Assembly (NCBI GenBank): GCA_024402405.1
Contig: JAKSTW010000013.1
Coordinates: 1 to 42,139 of the forward strand
Direction of reading: 5' to 3'
DNA from: Spirochaetia bacterium
GTDB lineage: Bacteria; Spirochaetota; Spirochaetia; CADAEX01
DNA length: 42,139 nt
The notes under the pieces are model-generated. The model saw nothing but the letters and a program-made list of their open reading frames with translations. It was not told the DNA's origin and did no database searches. Below, one piece after another: positions 1 through 8,551 of this stretch; position 1 is the stretch's first letter, and every line of letters starts with the position of its first letter. A program made the translations under genes and the position numbers.

Positions 1-1229
1 GGCATAGTGAGGGCTTTCGACTCCCTGATGGAGGAGAACCCGGAGCTGGCTGAGCAGTACAGGCAGCAGCAGGAGACACAGGAGACAAAGCAAGCAGCCG
101 CCACTCTGGACATTGCAGGAATCAGAGGAAAAATTCCATCAGTTTCCCCTGATGTTCTCAGAGCCCTTGAACCGCTGGGAGAAGGGCAGACTGCGACAAT
201 CAAGAGCAGAGCACTTGAAGGCGAAGTGCAGTATGAGATCGGCAAGATCGGGAAAAAGGGGCATGGACTGCTTCACATAATAGAGCAGCGGATGGTCAAG
301 GACGGCAGGAGTCTTGACGAGGCGGTAGATGTGGCCATAGCTGTTGCCGAGAGTGTGGCAGATGGCGAACTAGTCAAAGAAGAACAGAATACGAGACATC
401 TTGATAAGAATGGTATCAGGGCGATTGTTGCAATAAATGATAAGAATAAAAATGTAATAACAGGATATGAAGTTAAAGAGGATGAATCGTCAGATGCCAA
501 CCGACGCTCTGAGACCTACGCACCTGAGCCTCACGTCCGCTCAGAACAGGTGGTTGCCTCTCTTAAAAGAAGACTACACCAGCTGAATCAGTCTGTCAAC
601 CAGATCCGCTTCCAGCTCATCGGCGAGCTGGGGGCAACCGCACTTGACCGGGCGGCAGTGGCTCCAGGTGCGGACTCTGGCTTTCAAGGCGTGGTTCGGC
701 GACTGGGAGAATGACACGGAGAACGCCAGCAAGATGGTGGACGAGAACGGAGAGCCGCTGGTTGTGTACCACGGGACTACCGAAAAGTTTAATGTATTTT
801 TAGATGAAAAAATAGGCAGTAGGACAGATGAAGGTTTTGCAGGACGTGGCTTTTATTTTTCTCCGGTATTAGAACTTGCAGAAGAATATGCTTCACATGA
901 AATGGTTGCAACATTTATAAATGCAAGAAACCCCTACATCTTAAAGTCAGACGATTGGGGAAAATTAAGCAAATATGGTGGACCAAATAGTTTTTCTTTG
1001 CAATTAAAGAAACAAGGTTATGACGGTGTTATAACTGAAATGATTGAAGTTATTAGAGACTATGAAGAACAGATGCAGTTGTCGCATTCTCCCCGAATCA
1101 GATCAAGTCCGCCACAGACAATGTGGGGACTTTCGACAGCACCAATGAGGACATAAGATACCAGGGGAATTACCACGGGGAGCGGGAGGCTCAGCTTGCA
1201 GAGGCTAGGGCGTTCGACACAGCGGAGGG
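1..1229 (+). pseudogene. Decayed polyvalent phage/mobile-element toxin protein (nuclease-like + ADP-ribosyltransferase-like), frameshifted fragment
   Basis: The reading frame is open from the window edge, so the 5' end is missing. Frame 1 (to about 670) encodes a domain with GLLHIIEQR and a downstream segment GIRAIVAINDKN, which I tentatively place among the PBECR (barnase/EndoU/ColicinE5/RelE-like) nuclease domains of phage MuF-type proteins. The sequence then continues in frame 2 (about 676-1075) with FKAWFGDWEND and VVYHGTTEKF, the signature start of ART-PolyVal ADP-ribosyltransferase domains. It returns to frame 1 at about 1078 with VVAFSPNQIKSATDN and STNEDIRYQ, the usual end of that domain. 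Two frame changes therefore interrupt one ancestral protein. Homology stops at about 1229, where the convergent EamA gene begins, so the 3' end is lost too. The toxin-like cores (about 365-480 and 785-1075) are visibly AT-rich compared with their GC-rich flanks. Domain names come from memory of the families, not from a search. Confidence 0.72.
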
Positions 1230-2123
1230 CTATTGTTTATGGTTCTTCCGGCTGGCTATTATCACACCGGTCAGTATAAGTGCCGCTCCGGTCAGTGCGA
1301 ACACCGAGAACCTTTCTCCAAGTATTATTGATGATTCTATCAGTGTGAACAGCGGTATCAGATAGATGAATGTGCTGGCTCTGGAGGCGCCCAGTCTGAC
1401 TATGGTCCGGTTCCAGAACACATACGCCAGTGCTGATGCCAGAAATGACAGCATGAACAGATTCAGTGCTATCTCCGGATGCAGAAGCTTTTCTATATGG
1501 ATCTTCTGTCCTGTCAGCAGAAATACCGGCAGTGCTGTGATCACAGTCCAGAAGAATATCTTTCTGGTCACATAATATCCTGAGTATATGCTTTCGATTT
1601 TCTTCACGGTGATGGAATAGAATCCCCAGGAAAGGGCGGCGCACAGTGCCAGCATGTCTCCCCGTGGATTCAGTTTCAGCACGAATGTGCCGTTGAATAT
1701 GACCAGTGCCACCCCTGCAAAGGCTATGATGCCTCCCGGAATGGCATACGGCGGTATCTTCTCGCTTTTCAGCAGCGCTCTGGCTATGATTATGGTGAAC
1801 AGCGGTGCTGTGGTCACCAGCAGAGACACACTGGATGGCATCGAGAAGTTTATGGCATAGTTCTCTGCCATGAAATACAGTGAGCCTCCTGTCACTCCGG
1901 CTATGAGGATGTTCAGCTCAGTCTTCAGTGATTCCGGTCTGTGAAAATGCGGATGGAAAGTGAATATTATCATGTATGCCAGTATGAATCTGTATACAAG
2001 GATCTCCAGCGGGGACAGAGCTGACAGCAGTATTTTTGTGGATATGAATGTGGAACTCCATATCATTATTGTCAGTAATGCTATGAGATAATATATTTTG
2101 TCAGACCCCTTTCTTATGAACAA
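1230..2123 (-). CDS. EamA/DMT-family inner-membrane transporter
   Basis: 297-residue hydrophobic protein of the drug/metabolite transporter superfamily, with about ten predicted membrane helices in two EamA repeats (roughly residues 10-140 and 150-290). The first repeat opens with a helix containing IMIWSSTFISTK, typical of EamA proteins. The second contains ALSWGFYSITVKKI and ends in a short basic tail. Such proteins usually export or exchange amino acids, metabolites or drugs; the substrate cannot be read from the sequence. The start chosen is TTG at 2121-2123, because an in-frame stop (that of the upstream flavoprotein gene) lies only 21 nt before it. The gene is therefore probably translated from the same mRNA as the flavoprotein. 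Its 3' end abuts the toxin-gene remnant. Confidence 0.9.
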   Translation of the reverse strand: MFIRKGSDKIYYLIALLTIMIWSSTFISTKILLSALSPLEILVYRFILAYMIIFTFHPHFHRPESLKTELNILIAGVTGGSLYFMAENYAINFSMPSSVSLLVTTAPLFTIIIARALLKSEKIPPYAIPGGIIAFAGVALVIFNGTFVLKLNPRGDMLALCAALSWGFYSITVKKIESIYSGYYVTRKIFFWTVITALPVFLLTGQKIHIEKLLHPEIALNLFMLSFLASALAYVFWNRTIVRLGASRASTFIYLIPLFTLIESSIILGERFSVFALTGAALILTGVIIASRKNHKQ

Positions 2124-2144
2124 ATTATACCGCCATACTGCCTG

Positions 2145-2657
2145 TCAGAGACGGTTTCCCAGGGCAAAGCATTTCTCTTTTATCTGCTGTGTCTTGTTGG
2201 TGCTGTCAGCAGAAGTGATTATTCCCATATTCTCTCCGCTGAAGTATCCGACCATGCTTTTATACTGGCTTACAGGGGCGTCGTATACTCCCTCTGAGTA
2301 TGAGCTGAGCAGCAGTGCATATTTCTTTATCTTCAGAATATTAGGCGCGTAGAATCTTGTGATCGCTGCCTGGAGCTGTGTACTGAATCCCCAGTAATAT
2401 ACCGGACTGGCAAGCACCAGCATATCGGTCTTGTCCAGAAGAGGATATATTTCCTGCATGTCGTCTTTCACGCAGCAATTTCCGTTTCCTGCTGTGTGGC
2501 AATATTCACATGCTCTGCATCCTGCTATGGAGCTGCTGCCTGCATTTATGATTCTGACATCATGTCCCTTCGCTCTGGCTCCCTCGGCAAAGGCTTCTGT
2601 CATGAAAGCTGTGTTTCCATTGGCATTTGGACTGCCCATCAGTACTAAAATATTCAT
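2145..2657 (-). CDS. Flavodoxin-fold NAD(P)H-dependent FMN reductase with iron-sulfur-flavoprotein-like Cys cluster
   Basis: 170-residue cytoplasmic oxidoreductase. MGSPNANGNT at residues 7-16 is the FMN-phosphate loop of the NADPH-dependent FMN reductase/flavodoxin family, and SPVYYWGFS further on is the second flavin-contact segment. Cys47, Cys50, Cys53 and Cys61 (plus Cys62) form a Cx2Cx2Cx7C pattern like the compact cluster motif of archaeal iron-sulfur flavoproteins, so it may carry a [4Fe-4S] cluster beside FMN. That is inference, since many family members keep only some of these cysteines. It has an AGAGG ribosome site and its own promoter (2675-2702). It is followed after 21 nt by the EamA transporter gene. 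A paralogue with a similar Cys pattern lies at 29181. Confidence 0.9.
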   Translation of the reverse strand: MNILVLMGSPNANGNTAFMTEAFAEGARAKGHDVRIINAGSSSIAGCRACEYCHTAGNGNCCVKDDMQEIYPLLDKTDMLVLASPVYYWGFSTQLQAAITRFYAPNILKIKKYALLLSSYSEGVYDAPVSQYKSMVGYFSGENMGIITSADSTNKTQQIKEKCFALGNRL

Positions 2658-2674
2658 TTTTTACCTCTGATGCC

Positions 2675-2702
2675 ATTATAACACTTATTATGTATTTTTC
2701 AA
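2675..2702 (-). promoter_or_regulatory. Promoter of the flavoprotein-EamA operon
   Basis: On the minus strand TTGAAA (2697-2702) is followed by 16 nt and a perfect TATAAT (2675-2680). Transcription should start near 2668, leaving a leader of about 10 nt that contains the AGAGG ribosome site before the ATG at 2657. Confidence 0.7.
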
Positions 2703-2726
2703 TAAATACTAATATTGTCTGTATGC

Positions 2727-2755
2727 TTGACAAAAACCATTCTTTTATTGATAAT
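2727..2755 (+). promoter_or_regulatory. Promoter of the tRNA-Ile(CAU) gene
   Basis: TTGACA (2727-2732), 17-nt spacer, GATAAT (2750-2755). The predicted start at about 2762 is three bases before the mature tRNA 5' end at 2765, which fits a dedicated tRNA promoter. Confidence 0.8.
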
Positions 2756-2764
2756 TCCAATATC

Positions 2765-2838
2765 GGGCCTATAGCTCAGTTGGTTAGAGCCCTCGACTCA
2801 TAATCGAGTGGTCCCTGGTTCAAGTCCATGTGGGCCCA
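2765..2838 (+). tRNA. tRNA-Ile2 (anticodon CAU, lysidine-modified type)
   Basis: A complete cloverleaf is visible: 7-bp acceptor stem GGGCCTA/TGGGCCC with one T-G wobble, D arm 2774-2790, anticodon stem CTCGA/TCGAG with loop CTCATAA (anticodon CAT at 2799-2801), and T arm containing TTCAAGT. The CGACTCATAATCG anticodon arm is the form found in tRNA-Ile2, whose C34 is converted to lysidine by TilS. Elongator tRNA-Met usually has GGCTCATAACC, and initiator tRNA has an unpaired 1-72. The isotype is therefore inferred. CCA is not encoded (CTA follows the discriminator A). The T stem (CCTGG/CCATG) has one C-T mismatch at its second pair. Confidence 0.93.
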
Positions 2839-2840
2839 CT

Positions 2841-2873
2841 AATCTCCCGTCATCAGACGGGAGATTTTTTTAT
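2841..2873 (+). terminator. Intrinsic terminator after the tRNA gene
   Basis: A perfect 11-bp stem (AATCTCCCGTC at 2841-2851, complement at 2856-2866) with ATCA loop, running into TTTTTTTATTT. It starts two bases after the tRNA and ends only 8 nt before the next start codon. Confidence 0.93.
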
Positions 2874-2880
2874 TTATGCC

Positions 2881-3663
2881 ATGACAGTAAAAGAAATTCT
2901 TGATGCAGTTTATTCTGCCTATCATAAACCTGAATATATCTATCCTGACCCGCTGTCTCCTGTAAGAGGATATACTCTGGCAGCTGACCGCGAGGTGGCC
3001 GGACTTATTGCATCGTCCCTGGCTGTAGGCCGGGTGGAGCTGATTCTGAAGGCTGTTGACCAGGTGCTGTCACCTTTGGGTGAGCATCCGGCTGATATGC
3101 TTAAGAGTCTTTCACTTCAGGATCTGCAGCATATCTACAGCACCTTTGTATACCGGTTTTTCAAATCCAGGGAGATTTCGTCATTCCTGTCTGCCATCGG
3201 TGAGGCGCTCAGGACTTATGGCTCTCTGGAAGCACTTTTCATGGAGCATCACATCTGCGGACGCACAGTGGTGGACGGAATCAGCGGGTTCTGTTCATTT
3301 ATAATGAAAGCTTCAGACGGAAATGCCGGCATTCTGGTGACACCGCCGGAGAAAGGGAGCGCCTGCAAACGGTTCAACCTGTATCTGCGCTGGATGGTGC
3401 GCCATGACAGTGTGGATCCGGGCGGATGGGAGCATGTCTCTCCTGCCGACCTTCTGGTTCCTGTGGATACCCATATGTTCGATCTGGCTACCAGGATGCA
3501 TTTCACCAGCCGCAAAGCCGGAGACCTGCGTACTGCATCTGAGATCACTGAGGCTTTCAGGGCCTTTTCTCCGGATGATCCTGTCAGATATGATTTCTCA
3601 CTTACCAGACTTGGCATACATCCTGACCTTGACAAATCGATTTTTGACCGTCTGACGTTTTAG
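2881..3663 (+). CDS. TIGR02757 family (DUF2400) protein, possible HhH-GPD-like fold
   Basis: 260 residues, the usual size of this uncharacterised family found in spirochaetes and Bacteroidetes. Recognisable blocks are an N-terminal DPLSPV and ASSLAVGRVELIL, a central FVYRFFKS, and the C-terminal run LRWMVRHDSVDPGGW, LLVPVDTHMFDLA, DDPVRYDFSLTRLG. The P(V/L)DTH block resembles the catalytic neighbourhood of HhH-GPD DNA glycosylases, so a role in DNA or base metabolism is possible but unproven. The start chosen is ATG 2881 because everything upstream belongs to the tRNA and its terminator. No good Shine-Dalgarno is available: the only GGGAG lies inside the terminator stem, 17 nt away. Expression may depend on readthrough of that terminator. 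Confidence 0.85.
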   Translation: MTVKEILDAVYSAYHKPEYIYPDPLSPVRGYTLAADREVAGLIASSLAVGRVELILKAVDQVLSPLGEHPADMLKSLSLQDLQHIYSTFVYRFFKSREISSFLSAIGEALRTYGSLEALFMEHHICGRTVVDGISGFCSFIMKASDGNAGILVTPPEKGSACKRFNLYLRWMVRHDSVDPGGWEHVSPADLLVPVDTHMFDLATRMHFTSRKAGDLRTASEITEAFRAFSPDDPVRYDFSLTRLGIHPDLDKSIFDRLTF

Positions 3664-3688
3664 ATAAAGATCAGTTTCCCCTTTTCAG

Positions 3689-3717
3689 TTGACAAGTGAA
3701 AGGCTTTTAACTAATAT
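3689..3717 (+). promoter_or_regulatory. Strong promoter of the gap-pgk-tpiA operon
   Basis: Consensus TTGACA (3689-3694), 17-nt spacer, TAATAT (3712-3717), in an AT-rich stretch. A leader of about 32 nt follows, ending in AGAGGGGAG five bases before the gap ATG. It is probably the main promoter for the plus-strand block to 11201. Confidence 0.88.
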
Positions 3718-3740
3718 ATTATAAATATAATTGTCTGTAA

Positions 3741-4763
<1,023 letters not shown>

Positions 4764-4776
4764 TCAAATTTATAAG

Positions 4777-4797
4777 GAGGCCTGTTCTGCAGGCCTC
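4777..4797 (+). promoter_or_regulatory. Intercistronic hairpin between gap and pgk
   Basis: Perfect 8-bp stem GAGGCCTG/CAGGCCTC with a 5-nt TTCTG loop, extendable by one G-T pair, starting 13 nt after the gap stop and followed by TGATTTTG rather than a full T-run. It could protect the gap message 3' end or act as a weak attenuator that lowers pgk/tpiA expression. The role is inference. Confidence 0.6.
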
Positions 4798-4820
4798 TGA
4801 TTTTGTCTCAGGAGAATGAT

Positions 4821-6002
4821 ATGATTCTGAACACTATCCGCGAAGCGGATCTTACAAATAAAAGAGTTCTTATACGTGTTGACTTCAATGTTCCTCTGAA
4901 AGGGGGCGTGGTTACCGATGCTACCAGAATCAACGCTGCACTGCCTACAATTAATTACATCCTTGAGCAGAAGGGTACATCTCTTGTTGTCATGAGCCAT
5001 TTCGGTCGTCCGAAAGGAAAGAAAAATCCTGATTTCTCAATGGTTCCTGTTGGGAAGAAATTCCAGGAACTGCTGGGCAGGCCTGTCCGTGTGGCATCTG
5101 ATGTGATTGGTGATGAAGTCAGAAAAGAGGTTGCTTCTCTTAAGGCTGGCGAAGTCCTTCTCCTGGAAAACTGCCGTTTCTATCCGGATGAAGAAGCCAA
5201 TGATCCGGAATTTGCCAAAGAGCTTGCCTCTTATGGTGATGTTTATGTGAATGATGCTTTCGGTACAGCTCACAGAGCACATGCATCTACAGAAGGTGTT
5301 GCCCATTATCTGCCATCCTATGCCGGATTCCTTATTGAGAAAGAAGTCAAATTTATGGCTCCTCTTCTTGAGAATCCTGCCAAGCCTTTTGTGGCCATCA
5401 TCGGCGGTGCCAAAGTATCTTCAAAGATCGGAGTGCTCCAGTCGCTGCTGAAGACATGTGATACCATGGTTATCGGCGGTGGAATGGCTTATACCTTTGC
5501 CAAGGTCATGGGCCGCAAGGTCGGAAACTCATTGGTTGAGAGTGATTATCTCCAGACAGCAAAGGATTTCCTGGATGCTGCTGCCGAGAAAAAAGTCAAT
5601 GTGATCCTTCCGGTGGATCATGTTGTTGCTGATAAGTTTGATGAGAATGCAGCCCCTGTTGCTGTGGACTCACCTGATGTGCCGGACGGAATGATGGGCA
5701 TGGATGTCGGTCCTAAGACGATTGCTCTCATCAAAGATGCTCTTGCAGGAGCCGGTGCCATTGTATGGAACGGTCCTCTGGGAGTTTTTGAATTTGACAG
5801 CTTTGCCAAGGGAACACTTGAGATTGCCAAGGCTGTTGCGGCTGCCAGTGGAATTACTGTTGTAGGCGGCGGTGACTCAGTTGCTGCTGTGAACAAGTTC
5901 GGACTGGCTGATAAGATAAATCATGTTTCAACCGGCGGCGGTGCTTCTCTTGAATTCCTTCAGGGACTTCCGCTTCCAGGAATTGAAGCTTTAAGAAAAT
6001 GA
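4821..6002 (+). CDS. pgk: Phosphoglycerate kinase
   Basis: 393 residues. It transfers the acyl phosphate of 1,3-bisphosphoglycerate to ADP. Conserved blocks are RVDFNVPL (N-terminal substrate domain), SHFGRPKG, LENCRFYPDEEAND, NDAFGTAHRAHAST, the hinge region IIGGAKVSSKIGVL, GGGMAYTF, and the nucleotide-site block VVGGGDSVAAV with HVSTGGGASLEFLQG. An in-frame TTG exists at 4803, but ATG 4821 is preceded by CAGGAG at a proper distance and gives the usual PGK N terminus. It is second in the glycolytic operon; tpiA follows after 9 nt. Confidence 0.97.
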   Translation: MILNTIREADLTNKRVLIRVDFNVPLKGGVVTDATRINAALPTINYILEQKGTSLVVMSHFGRPKGKKNPDFSMVPVGKKFQELLGRPVRVASDVIGDEVRKEVASLKAGEVLLLENCRFYPDEEANDPEFAKELASYGDVYVNDAFGTAHRAHASTEGVAHYLPSYAGFLIEKEVKFMAPLLENPAKPFVAIIGGAKVSSKIGVLQSLLKTCDTMVIGGGMAYTFAKVMGRKVGNSLVESDYLQTAKDFLDAAAEKKVNVILPVDHVVADKFDENAAPVAVDSPDVPDGMMGMDVGPKTIALIKDALAGAGAIVWNGPLGVFEFDSFAKGTLEIAKAVAAASGITVVGGGDSVAAVNKFGLADKINHVSTGGGASLEFLQGLPLPGIEALRK

Positions 6003-6011
6003 GGAAATAAA

Positions 6012-6767
6012 ATGGCTAGAATAAAATATATTGCCGGTAACTGGAAGATGAACAAACTTTCCGGTGAGGCTGTTGCCCTGGCTCAGGGTATTGTAAAAGA
6101 AGCAGGAAATTTTGACTGCAAGATCATGATCGCACCTCCATTCACAGCACTCTGTGAGGTCGGCAAGGTCGTGAAGGGAACAAATGTTCTTCTTGGTGCG
6201 CAGAATATGTCCAACAAGGTCTCTGGTGCATATACAGGTGAGGTTTCTCCTGAGATGCTGAAGGATCTGGGTGTTTCCGTAGTTATCCTGGGACATTCTG
6301 AGAGAAGAGGATACTATGGTGAGACTGACGAGTTCATCAACTCAAAGATCAAGCTGGCTCTGGAGCAGGGACTGGATGTGATCCTCTGTGTCGGTGAGAC
6401 TCTTGCGCAGAGAGAGGCTGGAAAAGCTGCTGATGTTGTAACTTCTCAGGTCCAGAATGGTTTGAAAGATATAAGTGAGTGTGCTCTTGAGCATATTACA
6501 ATAGCATACGAGCCGGTATGGGCTATCGGAACAGGCAAGACTGCCACAGCCCAGGATGCAGATGCTATCCATAAGGTGATCAGAGAGAAGCTTGCTTCTT
6601 TATATTCTGCAGATGCTGCAGAAAAAATGATTATACAGTACGGCGGTTCCATGAAACCGGAGAATGCTGCCGGACTGCTGGCTATGCCTAACATTGATGG
6701 CGGACTTATCGGGGGCGCTGCTCTCAAGGCCGACAGCTTTGTGGCTCTGCTGAAATGTACAAAATAA
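6012..6767 (+). CDS. tpiA: Triose-phosphate isomerase
   Basis: 251-residue TIM barrel that interconverts dihydroxyacetone phosphate and glyceraldehyde-3-phosphate. NWKMN at residues 10-14 holds Asn10 and the catalytic Lys12. VVILGHSERR carries the electrophilic His, AYEPVWAIGTG carries the catalytic Glu followed by the mobile loop, and QYGGSMKPENA and GGLIGGAALK form the phosphate site. GAGGAAATAAA precedes the ATG, nine bases after pgk. Confidence 0.98.
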   Translation: MARIKYIAGNWKMNKLSGEAVALAQGIVKEAGNFDCKIMIAPPFTALCEVGKVVKGTNVLLGAQNMSNKVSGAYTGEVSPEMLKDLGVSVVILGHSERRGYYGETDEFINSKIKLALEQGLDVILCVGETLAQREAGKAADVVTSQVQNGLKDISECALEHITIAYEPVWAIGTGKTATAQDADAIHKVIREKLASLYSADAAEKMIIQYGGSMKPENAAGLLAMPNIDGGLIGGAALKADSFVALLKCTK

Positions 6768-6783
6768 TAGTGAGGTGCTTCAC

Positions 6784-7107
6784 ATGATGGTTTTAAGCGT
6801 TATTATGCTGGTATTGTTTGTTATCGCATCACTTCTCCTTATCCTTATGGTTTTGGTTCAGGATGAGCAGGGTGAAGGTCTTGGTGGAATTTTCGGAGGA
6901 GCCAGCAATACACCGTTCGGTTCCAGATCAGGTAATGTCCTGACCAAATTCACATCTATTCTTGCTGCATTTTTCCTTATTCTGTCCCTGGGACTTGCAT
7001 GGGTCAACAGAACAGTGGAGAAAGATGATCTTCTCGGTACTGTAAAGAGTGCGGAGTCAGCAACTGCAACTGAATGGTGGAATGAGACCAGCCAGGATAA
7101 AGAATAA
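6784..7107 (+). CDS. secG: Preprotein translocase subunit SecG
   Basis: 107-residue inner-membrane protein, the small accessory subunit of the SecYEG channel. The two hydrophobic helices (about residues 2-21 and 55-74) flank the hallmark cytoplasmic loop VLVQDEQGEGLGG...FG, then a polar C-terminal tail. The start chosen is ATG 6784, with GTGAGG eight bases upstream; a GTG at 6775 is in frame but overlaps that ribosome site. Its place directly behind tpiA is also known in Borrelia and Treponema. Confidence 0.94.
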   Translation: MMVLSVIMLVLFVIASLLLILMVLVQDEQGEGLGGIFGGASNTPFGSRSGNVLTKFTSILAAFFLILSLGLAWVNRTVEKDDLLGTVKSAESATATEWWNETSQDKE

Positions 7108-7125
7108 TAACGGAGTTCGGATTAA

Positions 7126-8133
7126 ATGAAAAAAATATTTCTCTCTTTTGTAATGTTTGTTGCTTGTTTCTGTGCCTTCGGACAGGACGCAATGGATTCC
7201 AAGGTTGCTATTGTCAATCTGGGAAAACCTGAGATTATTTCTAGAAAACAGCTGGATCAGACTATGAAGCTGCTCCGTGCTAATAACATCAACAAAAGTG
7301 AACAGGAAGTTCTTGAGGTCATGATCGAGGATTGTCTTCTGAAACAGGGGGCAGCACAAGAGGGAGTTACAGTCACCGAAGCTGAAGTTCTTTCTGCCAT
7401 CAGAAAAGAAGTTGGTGCAGATGCCAGTGTTACCGATGATCAGCTGAAAGATGCAATCCAGAAACAGGTCAGAGTCAGCTGGGAGACATATCTGTCAAAA
7501 AGTCAGGAGACCCTGGCCATCCAGAAGTACATCAGAAAGGTGAAGGCGACAAAGCTTTCCAATGTTCCTGCTCCTACAGCAAATGAGGTGCAGCGTTTCT
7601 ATGACGAGAATTCCAAGCAGTTCTTTGTTCCTAGAACTGTGAGCCTGGATCATATTTATGTGGATACACGTTCCCTTAATGATGCTGAAAAAGCTAAGGC
7701 TAAGACAAGGATCGAAGGCTATTCTGCTCAGCTGAAGAAAGCTCCTAAGGATTTTGACAAGCTGGTGGAACTGTCTGATGACTCTTCATCCAAGTACAGC
7801 CATGGTGAATTCGGAACTCTCAGAATTGATGATGCAAAAAGAAGAAATTTTCTGGGTGACAGTTTCTTTGATTCTGTATTTGCTCTCAAGAAGGGCGATA
7901 TCAGCTCTGTGCTTACATCCAATGTGGGATATCATATCGTAAGAGTGACTGAGACTACAGAACCTAGACTTCTTACTCTTAATGAGACAGTTTCTCCTAA
8001 CTCAAAAGCTACAGTCAGAGACAGTGTAATCAGCTATCTGACAATGCAGAATCAGGAGAATGTTTTCAAGGAATGTGTCAAAGAACTGACAGCCGAGCTT
8101 AAGAGAAAAGCTGACATAAAGTATTTCTTATAA
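7126..8133 (+). CDS. Exported PpiC/parvulin-type peptidyl-prolyl isomerase, SurA-like
   Basis: 335 residues. The N terminus (about 1-19, ending CAFGQ) is a signal peptide. Residues 25-150 look like the helical SurA/PrsA N-terminal chaperone region. A PpiC rotamase domain covers about 165-280, with RTVSLDHIYVDT, SKYSHGEFGTL, FFDSVFALKKGDIS and TSNVGYHIVRV, the normal parvulin blocks. It probably assists folding of outer-membrane or periplasmic proteins. The gene is followed after one base by nusB. The cysteines in the signal region do not make a convincing lipobox. Confidence 0.87.
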   Translation: MKKIFLSFVMFVACFCAFGQDAMDSKVAIVNLGKPEIISRKQLDQTMKLLRANNINKSEQEVLEVMIEDCLLKQGAAQEGVTVTEAEVLSAIRKEVGADASVTDDQLKDAIQKQVRVSWETYLSKSQETLAIQKYIRKVKATKLSNVPAPTANEVQRFYDENSKQFFVPRTVSLDHIYVDTRSLNDAEKAKAKTRIEGYSAQLKKAPKDFDKLVELSDDSSSKYSHGEFGTLRIDDAKRRNFLGDSFFDSVFALKKGDISSVLTSNVGYHIVRVTETTEPRLLTLNETVSPNSKATVRDSVISYLTMQNQENVFKECVKELTAELKRKADIKYFL

Positions 8134-8134
8134 T

Positions 8135-8551
8135 ATGGGTATGATGCATAAAGCAAGGGTACTTGCGTTTCAGATAATTTACAGTTGGGATTTCAAGAAT
8201 AATTCTGCATCGGAGCTTTACGAGTCTGTGAAAGCCTTGTCCAATGAGGAATTTGATGAAAGTGCAGAGGCTTATGTAAAGCTCACTGTATGCGGAACTC
8301 TTGAAAATATTGAGGAGATCGACAGCAGGATAAAGGCCAATATCAAGAACTGGAATTTTGACCGTATATCTAAAGTTGATCTGGCTATCCTGAGACTCAG
8401 TGTTTACGGACTTCTTTACCAGAAAGATACTGACGGCAAGGTCTTCATCAATGAGGCTATAAAGCTGGCCAATGAATTTGGCAGTGATGATTCCTACAAG
8501 TTCGTGAACGGAGTACTGGATTCGATTTATAAAAAAAATGATAAGAATTAA
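8135..8551 (+). CDS. nusB: Transcription antitermination factor NusB
   Basis: 138-residue all-helical RNA-binding protein that with NusE (S10) binds boxA in rRNA leaders. Typical blocks are the N-terminal KARVLAFQIIYSWDF, the central NWNFDRISKVDLAILRLSVYGLL and the C-terminal FINEAIKLANEFGSDDSYKFVNGVLDSI. ATG 8135 follows the previous stop by one base; ATG 8144 is an alternative. The 3' end overlaps map by 14 nt, indicating translational coupling. Confidence 0.96.
   Translation: MGMMHKARVLAFQIIYSWDFKNNSASELYESVKALSNEEFDESAEAYVKLTVCGTLENIEEIDSRIKANIKNWNFDRISKVDLAILRLSVYGLLYQKDTDGKVFINEAIKLANEFGSDDSYKFVNGVLDSIYKKNDKN

Noticed and set aside
1-1300. Attachment site, terminal inverted repeats or target duplication around the toxin remnant
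   Set aside because: I looked for a repeated flank near 1229 and found none; the left end is outside the window.
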